Positions 1-9,179 of a stretch of 64,000 nt of DNA are shown here, one piece after another; the first letter of the stretch is position 1, and each line of letters begins with the position of its first letter. This DNA is from Holacanthus passer (Eukaryota > Chordata > Actinopteri > Pomacanthidae). The stretch covers positions 938,001 to 1,002,000 of the forward strand of contig JAFREQ010000091.1 in assembly GCA_025331565.1 (NCBI GenBank). The letters run 5' to 3'. The translations under genes and the position numbers were made by a program. The notes beneath the pieces are model-generated. The model made no database searches. It saw only the letters and a program-made list of their open reading frames with translations, and was not told where the DNA came from.

Positions 1-45
1 TTAGTTCCCAACCTTTTTTGTCTTATGACCCCTTACAAAAAAGCA
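1..45. repeat. Interspersed-repeat edge (low confidence)
   Basis: The opening bases (TTCCCAACCTTTTTTG followed by TATGACCCCTTA) resemble a short interspersed motif common in fish genomes. A looser relative may lie near 24985-25060 (CTTCCCAATCTATTTTGGCTC). Family identity is recalled, not searched. Confidence 0.3.
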
Positions 46-51
46 GTAAGC

Positions 52-111
52 AATTGGGCTCGAACCACTAACCTTTCAGCCGAATACGCTAAACAACTGC
101 GCCACAGAGAC
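52..111 (-). pseudogene. tRNA-Asn-like relic without anticodon
   Basis: Read on the minus strand from 111 down, the sequence starts GTCTCTGTGGCGCAG, runs through a D-arm-like TTTAGCGTATTCGGCTG, and continues AAAGGTTAGTGGTTCGAGCCC. This matches the order and wording of vertebrate tRNA-Asn(GTT). About seven bases that would hold the anticodon loop (TTAACCG in the gene) are missing between GGCTG and AAAGG, and the 3' acceptor strand is not recognisable. Box B (GGTTCGAGCCC) is intact. It cannot make a decoding tRNA. It may be a dead gene copy or the tRNA-derived head of a SINE. Confidence 0.7.
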
Positions 112-156
112 GGTCAAAGGGCAGTAAGAGGTAAATTCTTAACCACACAGCAATAC

Positions 157-200
157 ATTTTTTTGTGTATATATATATATATATATATTTTTTTTTTTTT
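157..200. repeat. (TA)n plus poly-T
   Basis: About ten TA dinucleotides are followed by a run of 13 T. The small open frames crossing it are artefacts of this repeat. Confidence 0.95.
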
Positions 201-1334
201 GCCACCCATGTGCGTTTGTATGTATGTGCACATGTTTGTATGTACTTCATGCCATCTCTGTATAAGTCAGTGCCCCACTTGGGCTTCCCCAGTGAAAAAG
301 GTCTGGACATGCCACTGATCTATGTTGGCCTAACCTCGGCAATAATTTAGTTGCCACACAGAACTGAATGAATATCAAATGGTTGCAGGTGAACATTTTG
401 TTCAACGTGACCGCTCTGTCTGCTGTGTTGAAGAAAACTGATCTAGGTTGCATCTCACTTGCAGATACATTTTTGAATGTGAACAATCTGTCAAACACAC
501 TCTGGCTGTTTTCCTCTTTACTTCGCTAATATGCAATACAAGGCAATATAGAGAAATTTCCCAGCATAACAGCATGTGTCCATGATCGGCAGAGGATAAC
601 TTTGATCAACTTAATAACCATCAACTTAATACTTCCACTGCACCACTCTGTGTCCCTGATTTTGTGAGCTTATTCAGTTTGCGACAGAAACTGTACTACC
701 TTCATCTTGTTTGTGCATCTGATCTTTGACATACATAATGAATGGAAATGTGTAAGATCCAATCCTCATAGGCTTGAGAGCTTTCATTCAAAAACCCTTT
801 TGTATTCAAGAGCAGTTCATGGCCTGTTGTTTCCAGAGGGTTCTTGTAACAAGGTCTTTGAAGCGTTAATTGCAGGGCTGCCATTGATAATCCACGGCCA
901 AAACACAATGATGCACATCCTGTTTTCGGTATACAAATTGCAGAGTGCTCTGCAGTGAAATGGGTTTTTGTTTGCAGAAAGCCAAATGAAGATCTTCAGT
1001 ACAAAATGTCCTCCCAATGTCTGCTCTGTAATAACACAGTACCATGGTGTAGTACTGCCTGACAGAAAGTAGTTTTTCTTGTGTTGCATAAAGGGACTAC
1101 AACTACGACAACCTTGTGTTGTAGAACAAATAAATAAACCTTGAACAAAATATGCAAAGACCTTTGAAAGTCCAGGTGCACCTGATGGCAAAAACACCCC
1201 ATCCCAAACCTTTACATTCACATTTTGTACTTTCATCTAGAGGAAGTGGTCGGACCAAGATCACATAGTTGAAGATAGTAAAGGGCTACAGAAATTGATT
1301 TGATGACTAATTCAGATCCATCATTAATGATAAC
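201..1334. other. No recognisable feature
   Basis: About 1.1 kb of AT-rich DNA with overlapping short open frames on both strands. None shows a domain or composition I recognise. I see no gene here. Confidence 0.5.
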
Positions 1335-1339
1335 AACTC

Positions 1340-1956
1340 TGTTGTGAGTTTAGGTTGCTTGACCCAGGAGTGAGACACAGACAAGGGCAACAGGGTAAAA
1401 GGGATTTATTAAACAATTAAACTCCAGGACTTACAGGAAAACAAAAGATGAGACACAGGTGGAAGAGAGAAGCTTCAGTGGTTGGAGGCTGGGTGGTGGG
1501 TGGTAGGTGCTGAGGCAGGACGGCAGGAGATGTGCAGGTGGAGCGGGTTGGGATGAACACAGTGGAGACAAAGCCAAGGAAAGACTGGAGACACTGGAGA
1601 CACTGGTAGGTAGGAAAACAGTGGGAATGTAGAAAAACATGACGCACTAAACAACAGAGAAACACTGGTAAACAGGGACAAAGACAGGGAGCGACCTGGC
1701 AGCTTGAGAGAAGAATGAGTGGAGTATTTAAGCTGCAAGTGACAAGATGGAATTGGATGCAGCTGTGAGAGAGAAGGCCCCAGCACCTGAGACCACGCCC
1801 CCAGCACCTGAGACCACGCCCCCAGCCACTGAAACAATGCCTGAACAAAAACACAAAGAAACAATCCTAAACCAAAAACACTGGAGATAAAACTATAAAT
1901 GCAGAAAATAAACTACAAGAAAAACAACAGTAAACTGAGAGACCCAAACCATGACA
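1340..1956 (-). mobile_element. Solo-LTR-like element with 5-bp TSD (copy A)
   Basis: On the minus strand the element runs from TGTCATGGTTTGGG to ACTCACAACA, so it has TG...CA ends. It is flanked by AACTC on both sides (1335-1339 and 1957-1961), a 5-bp target-site duplication as made by LTR retrotransposon integrases. It shares its whole length with a plus-strand relative at 49801-50422, including a GGGGGCGTGGTC block, a polyadenylation-like AATAAATCCCTTTTACC and a terminal GTGTCTCACTCCTGGGTC. No gag or pol is present, so a solo LTR is the simplest reading. A short tandem duplication (CAGCACCTGAGACCACGCCC twice, about 1779-1824) sits inside. Its minus-strand open frames of 129-145 codons are proline/serine/leucine-rich and not convincing genes. 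Confidence 0.72.
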
Positions 1957-1961
1957 AACTC

Positions 1962-2400
1962 ACTGTTTGATTTAAACTTGAAGATCTCTTTAAGCTTGCA
2001 TGCAACTGCAATTTCTGTTGAATGAATTTATTTAATTAATGAGTAAAGTGGAGAGGACAACTGTTGTCAAAGTGCTGCTATGCATTCTCTAATAAACTAC
2101 ATTAATCTTCCAGTCATGTCTGCTACTTTCAACAATCACCAGGACCAGGCCTATGTCTCTAAGTTAGATAATGTTGTTAGCCAGTTGTCTTAGTGGCTTT
2201 GTTGATACACACTTTTTAATGCACATAGCAATGCAATGGAAGCATTCCACATAAATATTTAGGGAAGCATTTCATGACAAAAGACTGATTGATTGATATA
2301 ACAGCTGCCACTTTCCATGAAAAGTAAATGGTCTTGAATTCATAAGTGGCATACTGTACGTTTAAGCAGTGAGAGTGAGCAAACCCACCAAGTTAGCTGG
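1962..2400. other. No recognisable feature
   Basis: AT-rich DNA without a convincing open frame or repeat. Confidence 0.45.
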
Positions 2401-2404
2401 ACAA

Positions 2405-2615
2405 CGTCATCAAGCCTCTGGGCCATGTTTCAGAAACCGTGTTTAGTGAAAACTGTGAGTTTGTCAAATCTGAGATGAGGTAGCTTAAACTCTGGGTCAG
2501 TTCCCGTGGTAACATTATCTGTGAACCAAACCTGACTGCTGGCAGGTTATTTGACTTTCTGTCGGACTCCTCCCCTCCTGCTGAGCCTGAAGGAGCTGTC
2601 TGACACATCATTTCC
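2405..2615 (+). repeat. Interspersed-repeat segment (MITE-like)
   Basis: The text around GTTTCAGAAACCGTGTTTAG, AAACTCTGGGTCAGTTCCCG and CTGTCGGACTCCTCCC matches wording I recall from a dispersed teleost element, possibly a Harbinger-type MITE. A related GTTTCAGAAAGC segment occurs in the opposite orientation near 3620-3715, so the two may be the ends of one interrupted copy. The family name is uncertain. Confidence 0.4.
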
Positions 2616-3619
2616 TTTACTCATTCACCCAGTCAATATCAAAGCACATATCTCAACACATTCATTTACAGGAATTTAAAACATCAAAACCCAGTGAGAT
2701 ATTTGATTGTTACCCAAAGCCTCATCAACAGGACCACTTTTACGATCAATCTGTCATCAGTGTAAGGTCTGAGACAGAGATCTCTGGATTCCTTCTCAGA
2801 TTAACATCTATGCATTGTCCTTCTTTGTAACACTGTGACTCTGGACATTAAAGCAGCTGTCAGGTTTTTAACGAGTTCCCCTGCACTGACACATTTACAT
2901 AGACACTTAAAATAATTTTGTATTTTTGTAACTGGTTGCATGAATGGAACAGTCCTATCATAATTAGTATATCATATTGGAGATTAAGTAAGAAGGATTG
3001 TGGTGCAGCTGAAAAGACTCTGAGATACTAAAACTTGGCTAGATGTGATTTAAAAGTGAGTTTTGGAATATAGGCTGCATATACATAGTCTCATATTTTG
3101 ACAACATTTCAGTGACTATGTTTAAATTTATAGCAATCAAATTTTTTTTTTTTTTTTAATGAAATGTAATGTGGAACGAAATGAAACAGATGTCTAAAAA
3201 TTTACACTCAGTTTTAACCTGTAAATCTTTACAACTACAAATCACCAAAACCAAGATTACTGGGTTGGACTATGACTTTACAAACATAGTGTTCATCAGT
3301 AAACTGCCCTTTTATCTTCAGCTGCTGCCACCTGCATTTTCTTGCAGTCAAGTTACAGCTGAATAAGTATATCTAAAAATCAAATGTAACATACGGTAGG
3401 ATTCCAGCCCTTCATCATCCATTATGGAAATTCAACTCTGGCAAACTATGAATGAGTGGACTATGCTGAATAAAATATAATAGTGTTAACAGTTCTGCTC
3501 TTTATTTACCCATTGCCAAGGTTAATCACTGTATCGGATGATGCTCCATTGATCATAGCTTCTTTTCATTCCCAACACATATTTAAACTCAGACTGAACC
3601 CACTCATACTTGATTGAAC
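2616..3619. other. No recognisable feature
   Basis: AT-rich DNA with a poly-T run near 3142-3157. The one 65-codon open frame (3169-3366) is not recognisable. Confidence 0.45.
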
Positions 3620-3715
3620 TAATTCTCATCAGGTTTCCCATCTCAGGGTTAGTCAACGCAGTTCAGATTTATAATCATTGTTTTTTGAAGCAGCTTTCTG
3701 AAACAAGCCCTCAGA
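3620..3715 (-). repeat. Inverted relative of the 2405-2615 repeat
   Basis: On the minus strand it reads GCTTGTTTCAGAAAGC, then AATCTGAACTGCGTTGACTA and CCCTGAGATGGGAAACC. The order (GTTTCAGAAA, then a TGAG-rich stretch, then a GGGAAAC-type block) resembles the plus-strand segment at 2425-2510. Similarity is partial. Confidence 0.35.
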
Positions 3716-3914
3716 TATTTTTTGGCTAAAATTACATTTGCACTACATTTCAGAATCTGTCTGTTTAAGGTAGGAATGAAAACCTGTAATGGAATTTGAT
3801 TGATTTGGGCATTTTGTCAATAAGCAAAATTAAATCAGAATGGATCTGATAATAAAACGCTCTGAAAAAAGTGAATAAGACGATGCAATTTCAACATGGA
3901 ATGAACATGTTAAA

Positions 3915-3934
3915 AGTGTGTGTGTGTGTGTGTG
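3915..3934. repeat. (GT)n microsatellite
   Basis: About nine to ten GT units. Confidence 0.9.
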
Positions 3935-5780
3935 GGAGGGTGAGGGTCTAAAGTAATGATTTTTAATTAAGTATCTCATAGTCGTTGGTAGTCGTAAGTA
4001 GGTTTCACTTTGTAGGTAAATTAAGTTTTCAAACCTTTTCCAGCTGAGCGAACTCACGCTGGAACTGGTTTGTTTAAATAGCGATGCTTCATCAGCCAGT
4101 GCCTCCCACAACGACACAAATAAAACATACACAGGAAAAAAGAGGAGGAGGAGGACAAATAAAGGCAGGAGAAGAAAAAGCAGAGGATAGGGAAAAGTTA
4201 CACGTAGAAGATTTTGACTGAATTTTCACCTCTCCCTCTGAAATTCAGTCCTGCTCTGTGAATTTGCAATTGGCCTCAGCAGGAAGAGAGTAAAGGGAGA
4301 CGGTGGAGATCAGATGAAAGTGACAGCGACTCTAAATGAGGAGAGAGGGGTGACGGAGGGAACAATGTAGCAGAACAGCGAGCGCAGAGACAGTGATGAG
4401 GAACAGAGGCAGAAAAAGATAGGAAGAAAGGGGAGAGGAAAAGTTAAGAAACAGTGTTGTCGAGATCAAAGGTGTACAATTATGGAAATACGCTTAATTT
4501 GCGTATAGGAACATGACTCCCTGTCTCACTTGCTGGTAAAAAATATTCTGTGAACAGCCTTTGGTCTGTCCCTGATGTCTACTGTGCAGTCTCTCTGACC
4601 ATTAGTCTGTCACATAAAGGAAAAACGATCACAGAAGATTGGCTCCCTGTTGCTTCTGCTCTACACTAAATTTATTTCTCTGCCATCTGGAAGACGGTTA
4701 ACTAGCCTGAAATTACAAGAACACAGAGTACCTGACTGAATAATCAAAAAAAGCCCTGGAATCAGCAAGGAAGACAAACTTGCTAAGAACAGTTCTTGTT
4801 TGCCAAAATGATCACTGTACTGTAAATATTTTCATGCAAGTCGGTTCCTCGGGTTCACTGAGCCCTGCCAGCGAGCCAAAGCTTAATTTTAGATATTATA
4901 CACTCACACACAGTGATGCCAGTGTGACGCATGAAGGTGGTTGCATAACATAACCATCAAATATATTGCATGTGCCTGGCTTAAACAGGAAATCAATCAT
5001 TCTACTTTCATTTGAAACTCTTTATTGAAACATACATGTAAAAGCACAACATTTTATTTGTTTAATATGATATGAAAGAAAATAAATACAGATGATACAG
5101 ATTTTAATCAGCGCAGCTGATTTTGCAGTTTCTGGAGATTTTTCATGCAGTTAGTGTTACTGCTGGTGTCTGACTCAGGTTGGACTTTTCCATTTAGATA
5201 ATGCAGCTGTGACAGGGATGCAATGAAAGTTATATCTAACACCGTATGGAAACTAAATGTACATTATTTATCTTGGAAATACATTAATAAATCAAGCCTC
5301 CCTATCTTTGGAAGCATGCATCCAGTGGAAGCGTGCGTGTGATTACAAAGAATAAATGTGTGCAGGGGAACGGAACACAAAGTGACCAACTGCTGCGAGA
5401 ACCGTGTGCACATACTGTACGTACACCAGCAAGAGTGTGTACATTGGTGTGTGTGTGTGTGTGTTATGTGTAGAGTCTTTTAAACTCAGCCTCCAGTGGA
5501 GTATAAAGTGGTATCCTGCTGAGAACGGATGTGTGTGTATGCTGGTATGAAGGGTACAATGCTGTACACCCATTGCCCTCTGTGCTCAGTGTGTATGTGG
5601 GCGATTGTTGTGTGACTGCTTTTGTAGCAAGCAGTTATTGTATCAGTTTATACAATAACTACATAGCAGTATTCAGTTGTTGTACTTTGTTTTCTCTTTT
5701 TGTGTTTGCATGCACACAAACATACACACAATTGTCAGATTAGGTGCTTCAGCAGGCTGATGTATGAGGCTCAAAATTCT
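3935..5780. other. No recognisable gene; purine-rich tract and microsatellite
   Basis: 4130-4450 is a purine-rich, AGG/GAGA-biased tract. 5447-5464 is a GT microsatellite. The rest is AT-rich without a recognisable gene, up to the tRNA array that begins at 5790. Confidence 0.45.
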
Positions 5781-5789
5781 CTGATGGAC

Positions 5790-5861
5790 AGCAGAGTGGC
5801 GCAGCGGGAGCGTGCTGGGCCCATAACCCAGAGGTCGATGGATCAAAACCATCCTCTGCTA
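5790..5861 (+). tRNA. Initiator tRNA-Met (CAT), probably functional
   Basis: A 72-nt cloverleaf folds fully. The acceptor is AGCAGAG paired with CTCTGCT (5854-5860), with A as discriminator. The anticodon stem CTGGG/CCCAG encloses loop CCCATAA, with anticodon CAT at 5822-5824. The T stem GATGG/CCATC encloses loop ATCAAAA. The A at positions 54 and 60 of the T loop and the GGG/CCC anticodon stem are hallmarks of eukaryotic initiator tRNA. Compared with the vertebrate sequence as I remember it, there are two differences: A to G in the D loop (position 20) and G to A at position 57. Neither breaks a stem, and box B keeps its GATC-A core. A TTTT Pol III stop follows ten bases downstream. It is the best-preserved member of a tandem array; the Arg partner expected just upstream is not clearly recognisable. 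Confidence 0.85.
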
Positions 5862-5870
5862 GAGCATGTG

Positions 5871-5874
5871 TTTT
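5871..5874 (+). terminator. Pol III TTTT terminator
   Basis: A four-T run lies ten bases after the mature 3' end of the iMet gene, a normal distance for RNA polymerase III termination. Confidence 0.65.
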
Positions 5875-5937
5875 CCCCTGATTTACAGAGGTTTGTTAAT
5901 CGTTGTGTTGACAGATGAGGCTTGGGTGATGATGAGG

Positions 5938-6002
5938 AACCTACTGGTTCAAATGGATAAGTCGCTGGAGAGGGATTGTGGGTTTGAGTTTGACCTGGAG
6001 TT
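5938..6002 (+). pseudogene. tRNA-Arg(CCT) relic, array unit 2
   Basis: AAATGGATAA matches the Arg D loop, and GGGATTGTGGGTTTGAGT plus a CTGGAG-type end match its variable loop, T arm and acceptor. The anticodon segment is lost. It ends 6 nt before an iMet relic. Confidence 0.65.
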
Positions 6003-6008
6003 CTTGAC

Positions 6009-6060
6009 AGCGGAGAGGCACAGCGGAAGCTTGCTGCTCCCACAATTAAGAGGTCAACAG
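6009..6060 (+). pseudogene. iMet relic, array unit 2
   Basis: AGCGGAGAGGCACAGCGGAA and the following GCTTGCTG match the acceptor and D arm of initiator tRNA. The anticodon loop is altered and the sequence stops near AGGTC, before the T arm. Confidence 0.65.
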
Positions 6061-6082
6061 TCTATTTGTTAATCCTTGCTCC

Positions 6083-6132
6083 ATTAACTGACCTCTAAGC
6101 CAGGTTCTGAGGGTTTGATCAAATCTGGAGTT
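6083..6132 (+). pseudogene. tRNA-Arg relic, array unit 3
   Basis: ACTGACCTCTAAGCCAGG corresponds to the Arg anticodon arm with one base lost. GAGGGTTTGATC and AATCTGGAGT correspond to the T arm and acceptor. The 5' half is missing. Confidence 0.6.
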
Positions 6133-6138
6133 ACTAAC

Positions 6139-6166
6139 AGCAGAGTGGTGTGGCTGAAATGTGCTC
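6139..6166 (+). pseudogene. iMet 5' fragment, array unit 3
   Basis: AGCAGAGTGGTGTGGCTGAA matches the acceptor and D arm; the sequence diverges at the anticodon stem. It starts 6 nt (ACTAAC) after the preceding Arg relic. Confidence 0.6.
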
Positions 6167-6266
6167 TATACTTACTCACATTGCCATGTTTTTATACTTG
6201 GAATAAGTTATGAATGGCTCCTAGTATTTTCACAAATAAATAATTGATCAGTGACACAGGGAGGCG

Positions 6267-6338
6267 AGCAGAGTGACGCAGAAGAAGCGTGCTGGGCCCG
6301 TAACCCTGAGGCTGATGGATCGAAACCAACCTCTCCTA
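6267..6338 (+). pseudogene. iMet-like tRNA with CGT anticodon
   Basis: This copy keeps the full 72-nt length and an intact box B (GGATCGAAACC). The anticodon loop is CCCGTAA, so the anticodon is CGT (6299-6301) instead of CAT and would read the threonine codon ACG. Single mismatches occur in the acceptor (C-C), anticodon (T-T) and T stems (A-A). No TTTT follows within 15 bases; the next T run is at 6367-6371. Most likely it is a decaying duplicate, although the frame of the tRNA is complete enough that transcription cannot be excluded from sequence alone. Confidence 0.7.
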
Positions 6339-6382
6339 AAGCGTCTTCGCACCAAGTTGCAGAGGGTTTTTAATAGAAGTAG

Positions 6383-6426
6383 GCCTTCTAAAACAGGAAT
6401 TGTGGGTGTGAGTGCAATCTGGATTT
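6383..6426 (+). pseudogene. tRNA-Arg 3' relic, array unit 5
   Basis: GGCCTTCTAAAACAGGAATT, then GTGGGTGTGAGT and CAATCTGGATT match the anticodon arm, T arm and acceptor of the Arg gene with several substitutions. Confidence 0.6.
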
Positions 6427-6432
6427 ACCAAC

Positions 6433-6506
6433 AACAATAGTTGAAGGATGAATAGCTGAAGAATGCTGGGCCCATAACCCAGAAGTCGATAGATTAAAAC
6501 CACAGC
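6433..6506 (+). pseudogene. iMet relic with intact anticodon arm, array unit 5
   Basis: GAATGCTGGGCCCATAACCC is an unchanged initiator anticodon arm (CAT at 6473-6475). The acceptor and D arm are heavily diverged and the T arm reads GATAGATTAAAACCAC. It starts 6 nt (ACCAAC) after the Arg relic. Confidence 0.65.
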
Positions 6507-6580
6507 TAGTTGAAAATGCTGTTTCTATCGATACTCACATAGCTATGACACTTGGAATAAATTATTGTGTGTCATCGTGA

Positions 6581-6613
6581 GATGGATTGTAGGTTCAAGT
6601 TCAGCTCGGAGTT
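6581..6613 (+). pseudogene. tRNA-Arg 3' relic, array unit 6
   Basis: GGATTGTAGGTTCAAGTTC and CTCGGAGT correspond to the variable loop, T arm and acceptor; the 5' two thirds are missing. Confidence 0.55.
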
Positions 6614-6619
6614 ACTAAC

Positions 6620-6665
6620 AGCAGAGAAGCATGCTGGGCCCATAACTGAGAGGTCAGTGGATTTC
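6620..6665 (+). pseudogene. iMet relic with D-arm deletion, array unit 6
   Basis: AGCAGAGAAGCATGCTGGGC joins the acceptor almost directly to the anticodon stem, so most of the D arm is deleted. Anticodon CAT is kept (6641-6643). The T arm is truncated. Confidence 0.65.
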
Positions 6666-6721
6666 TGTTAATTTATGGTCTGACAAACATGATACAGAGC
6701 CTGCAATAGTGAGTGAAGGTG

Positions 6722-6794
6722 GCTCCAGTAGCCTAAAGGATAAGGCACTGACCTCCTGAGCCAGGGATTGTGGGCTTGAGTCCCATCTGGAGTC
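6722..6794 (+). tRNA. tRNA-Arg (CCT), full length but possibly dead
   Basis: All 73 positions are present. Acceptor GCTCCAG pairs with CTGGAGT (one G-U). D stem GCCT/AGGC is intact. Anticodon arm CTGAC-CTCCTGA-GCCAG has anticodon CCT at 6755-6757 and one A-C mismatch. T stem GTGGG/CCCAT is intact. The T loop is CTTGAGT instead of TTCGAGT, which loses the invariant T54 and C56 and weakens box B. It is the only complete Arg member of the array. A 5' iMet fragment follows after 6 nt. I rate it a recognisable tRNA gene that may no longer be expressed. Confidence 0.65.
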
Positions 6795-6800
6795 ACTGAC

Positions 6801-6828
6801 AGCAGAGTGGTGCAGCTGAAGTGTGTAA
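6801..6828 (+). pseudogene. iMet 5' fragment, last array unit
   Basis: AGCAGAGTGGTGCAGCTGAA matches the acceptor and D arm of iMet and ends before the anticodon stem. It lies 6 nt (ACTGAC) after the complete Arg copy. Confidence 0.6.
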
Positions 6829-8027
6829 ACTCAGACTGTCCTAAATCGCATTTCAAATGATAACTGCAAGCATGGGTCAATATGAAACATAGAAAAACAC
6901 CAATACCAGGCAGAATGTATGTAGCTTTTGTATTAGACAATACAGATTATTGTATACTGCAAGCAGACCAAACAAACAAACAAGGACATCCCATCACATC
7001 AGTTCTGAGAAAGTTGTGATTCTGGTTTAAACAGTGCATACACATACTGTACAACACAAGTACACACACACACATGCAATGCAGTTGGTCTTAGCTTCCA
7101 GGCAATAGGATGGTTTTAAGATGCAATAGTATATTGCTTCTGGAGTGAGTTCCTGACTGTCCAGGGTTGTTGCATATTGTTTCATATTTTTTGAAAGTTT
7201 AAATTTTCTTACACTGTACTCCTCCATCTGACTAAAATATTGCCATGGTTATCATAACAGTGCACGATATATTGCAATCCAGTGCAGTAGCCCTGCAAAA
7301 GTCCAAACTACTGCTTTGTTGATGCTGTGCCAGACAGGTGCTGATTTAATGCTTTGGTCATTTGAAGCCAAACTATCTGAAGTTACATCTTTCCTCCTGT
7401 AATGGGTGGACATAGCTTCAGCGAGTAAAATCAACTGACAATGTCTCAATAAAAGTGAATTATGTGACTCATACACACATGCATGTTAGTGCAGTGTTAC
7501 TGTTCAAGATCTTGATCTTAAGCAGATTTAAGTCTGAGTAAAAATATGATTTTAGTTTTTTCAACAGTAATGTCTAAATTTAACTTTTTTGTCACATTAC
7601 TTAAAAGCAGCAAGATGTAGAACATCTGGCAGACTTTGTCCTTTGCACGTAACCTTGAGGACAGAATTTGTGCGAACATATGGTCGTACGATTAAAAAGT
7701 TAGTCGTAACTTTTTTCTTCCTCCTTGCTGTGACCAAAGTGATGTGAGGGTGTGAGTGAGTGTTAACCTGGAGAGAAAAGTCTGTCGACTCTTGCTCTCG
7801 CTCCTTTAACCATCAGACTGGCTTGTGTGTGTGCTTATGTGGGCGCAGCCTTAGTGTGAGGGTCTTGAGAAGTGTTTCATTACCTGTAACAGCGGTGCAG
7901 GAAATCTATGCACTCCAACACAGTGAAACCCACCTGCTGGAGAGGATTAAAGAGGGGACTGGTTGGGAAACAAAAAAGTAAGTAAGTAAGACTTGCAAAG
8001 ATTTTTTTTCATTTGTGAAAATCATAT
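6829..8027. other. No recognisable feature
   Basis: AT-rich DNA after the tRNA array. Short open frames on both strands carry no recognisable domain. Confidence 0.45.
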
Positions 8028-8085
8028 ATAACCTTGATTCCGAAAAAGTTTGGATGCCATGTAAAATGTAAAAAATAGACTTTTT
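8028..8085 (+). repeat. Interspersed DNA-transposon-like fragment
   Basis: ACCTTGATTCCGAAAAAGTT and TTGGATGCCATGTAAAATG match wording I recall from a widespread fish repeat thought to derive from a DNA transposon. Only about 55 bases remain. Confidence 0.45.
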
Positions 8086-8156
8086 TTTATTGCCACCAAA
8101 AAAATAATTGTGTGTTATGTGCAAAAAAATGTGTAAGTGTATGAGTGCGTGCATGT

Positions 8157-8158
<2 letters not shown>

Positions 8159-8203
<45 letters not shown>

Positions 8204-8222
8204 TGTGTGTGTTTGTGTGTGT
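8159..8222. repeat. (GT)n microsatellite
   Basis: About 21 uninterrupted GT units followed by interrupted GT. It creates a histidine/threonine-rich minus-strand open frame of 192 codons (7906-8484) that I do not accept as a gene. Confidence 0.95.
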
Positions 8223-9179
8223 CATGGAGAAGACTAACGAGAGAGCAAGAGGGAGAAGAGGTGAGAAGAGATGCCTGAGGAGAGGAGGGCAGGAAATGAA
8301 ATGTTAAGGCAAGGTCAGGAAAGGTTTTTGGAAGGTGGCAAAGTGGCGACAGGTTGCTCCCATAGTCCCGCCAGGTGAGAGAGGAAGTCGGGGGGTGGAG
8401 GGAGGAAGGATGAGAGAAAAGCAGAGGAGGTGAGAACATGTTGCTGTGTTTCACATTTACACCAGATGACAGCAGATAACACAATGAAACACAACATAAA
8501 ATGGAACAATCATGCCAGAATCATAAATTGGACTTAAATCTTGTTTGTAGTCACAGACATTTCACGTTTTTCTGGATGCATTGAGTTGTTTTCTTTTTTT
8601 TTTTTTTTCAGTGTCTGCAAAGTTGTCTAAAAGAAAAAGTAGTATCACAACAGAACTGAATGACAGAGGCATGCAATGACAAGAGGTGTACAGGAAAGAG
8701 AACCACAAAAAAAAAAACAAGAAGAAGGTGTCAGAGAGAAGAAAGTTGAGGAGGTTGTAGGACAGATTTCTGTTTTCCTGCTCTAATGTGAAGAAAATAG
8801 CAGAGAAAAGTAAAGAAGATCAATCAGAGAAGTATTCATGGGGAGGCAAGAGGGTGGCATGGAGGCGTTAAGGGGTGGCAGAAATATATATTCTGAAAAC
8901 TGATTTAATCACGAACAATCACATGCACAATTATTTGTTTGGAAACAGAACCAAATGAAGATATTTTAACTCAAAAACATTATAATATTGTGACACATGA
9001 GAGTAAAGCATTGAATAAAAATATCCAAAAGGTCCAAATCTTTAGATATTTTTCCAAATGCATTTTTTTTTCATTGAACATAAGCCCACCATTTAGCCTA
9101 AAATGTGGTCAGAGCAATTTATGAACTGTATGCATTTTTTAAAATTAATATAAAATGAATCTATTGTCATTGTGCTGAA
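8223..9179. other. Purine-rich tract, no gene
   Basis: 8220-8440 is strongly AG-biased on the plus strand. A T run lies at 8594-8608. No gene is recognisable. Confidence 0.45.

Noticed and set aside
6722..6794. Treating the tRNA-Arg copy as certainly functional
   Set aside because: T loop CTTGAGT lacks the invariant T54 and C56 and there is an A-C mismatch in the anticodon stem.
7906..8484. 192-codon minus-strand open frame
   Set aside because: It is created by a GT microsatellite and a purine tract; the product is histidine/threonine and proline/serine-rich low complexity.
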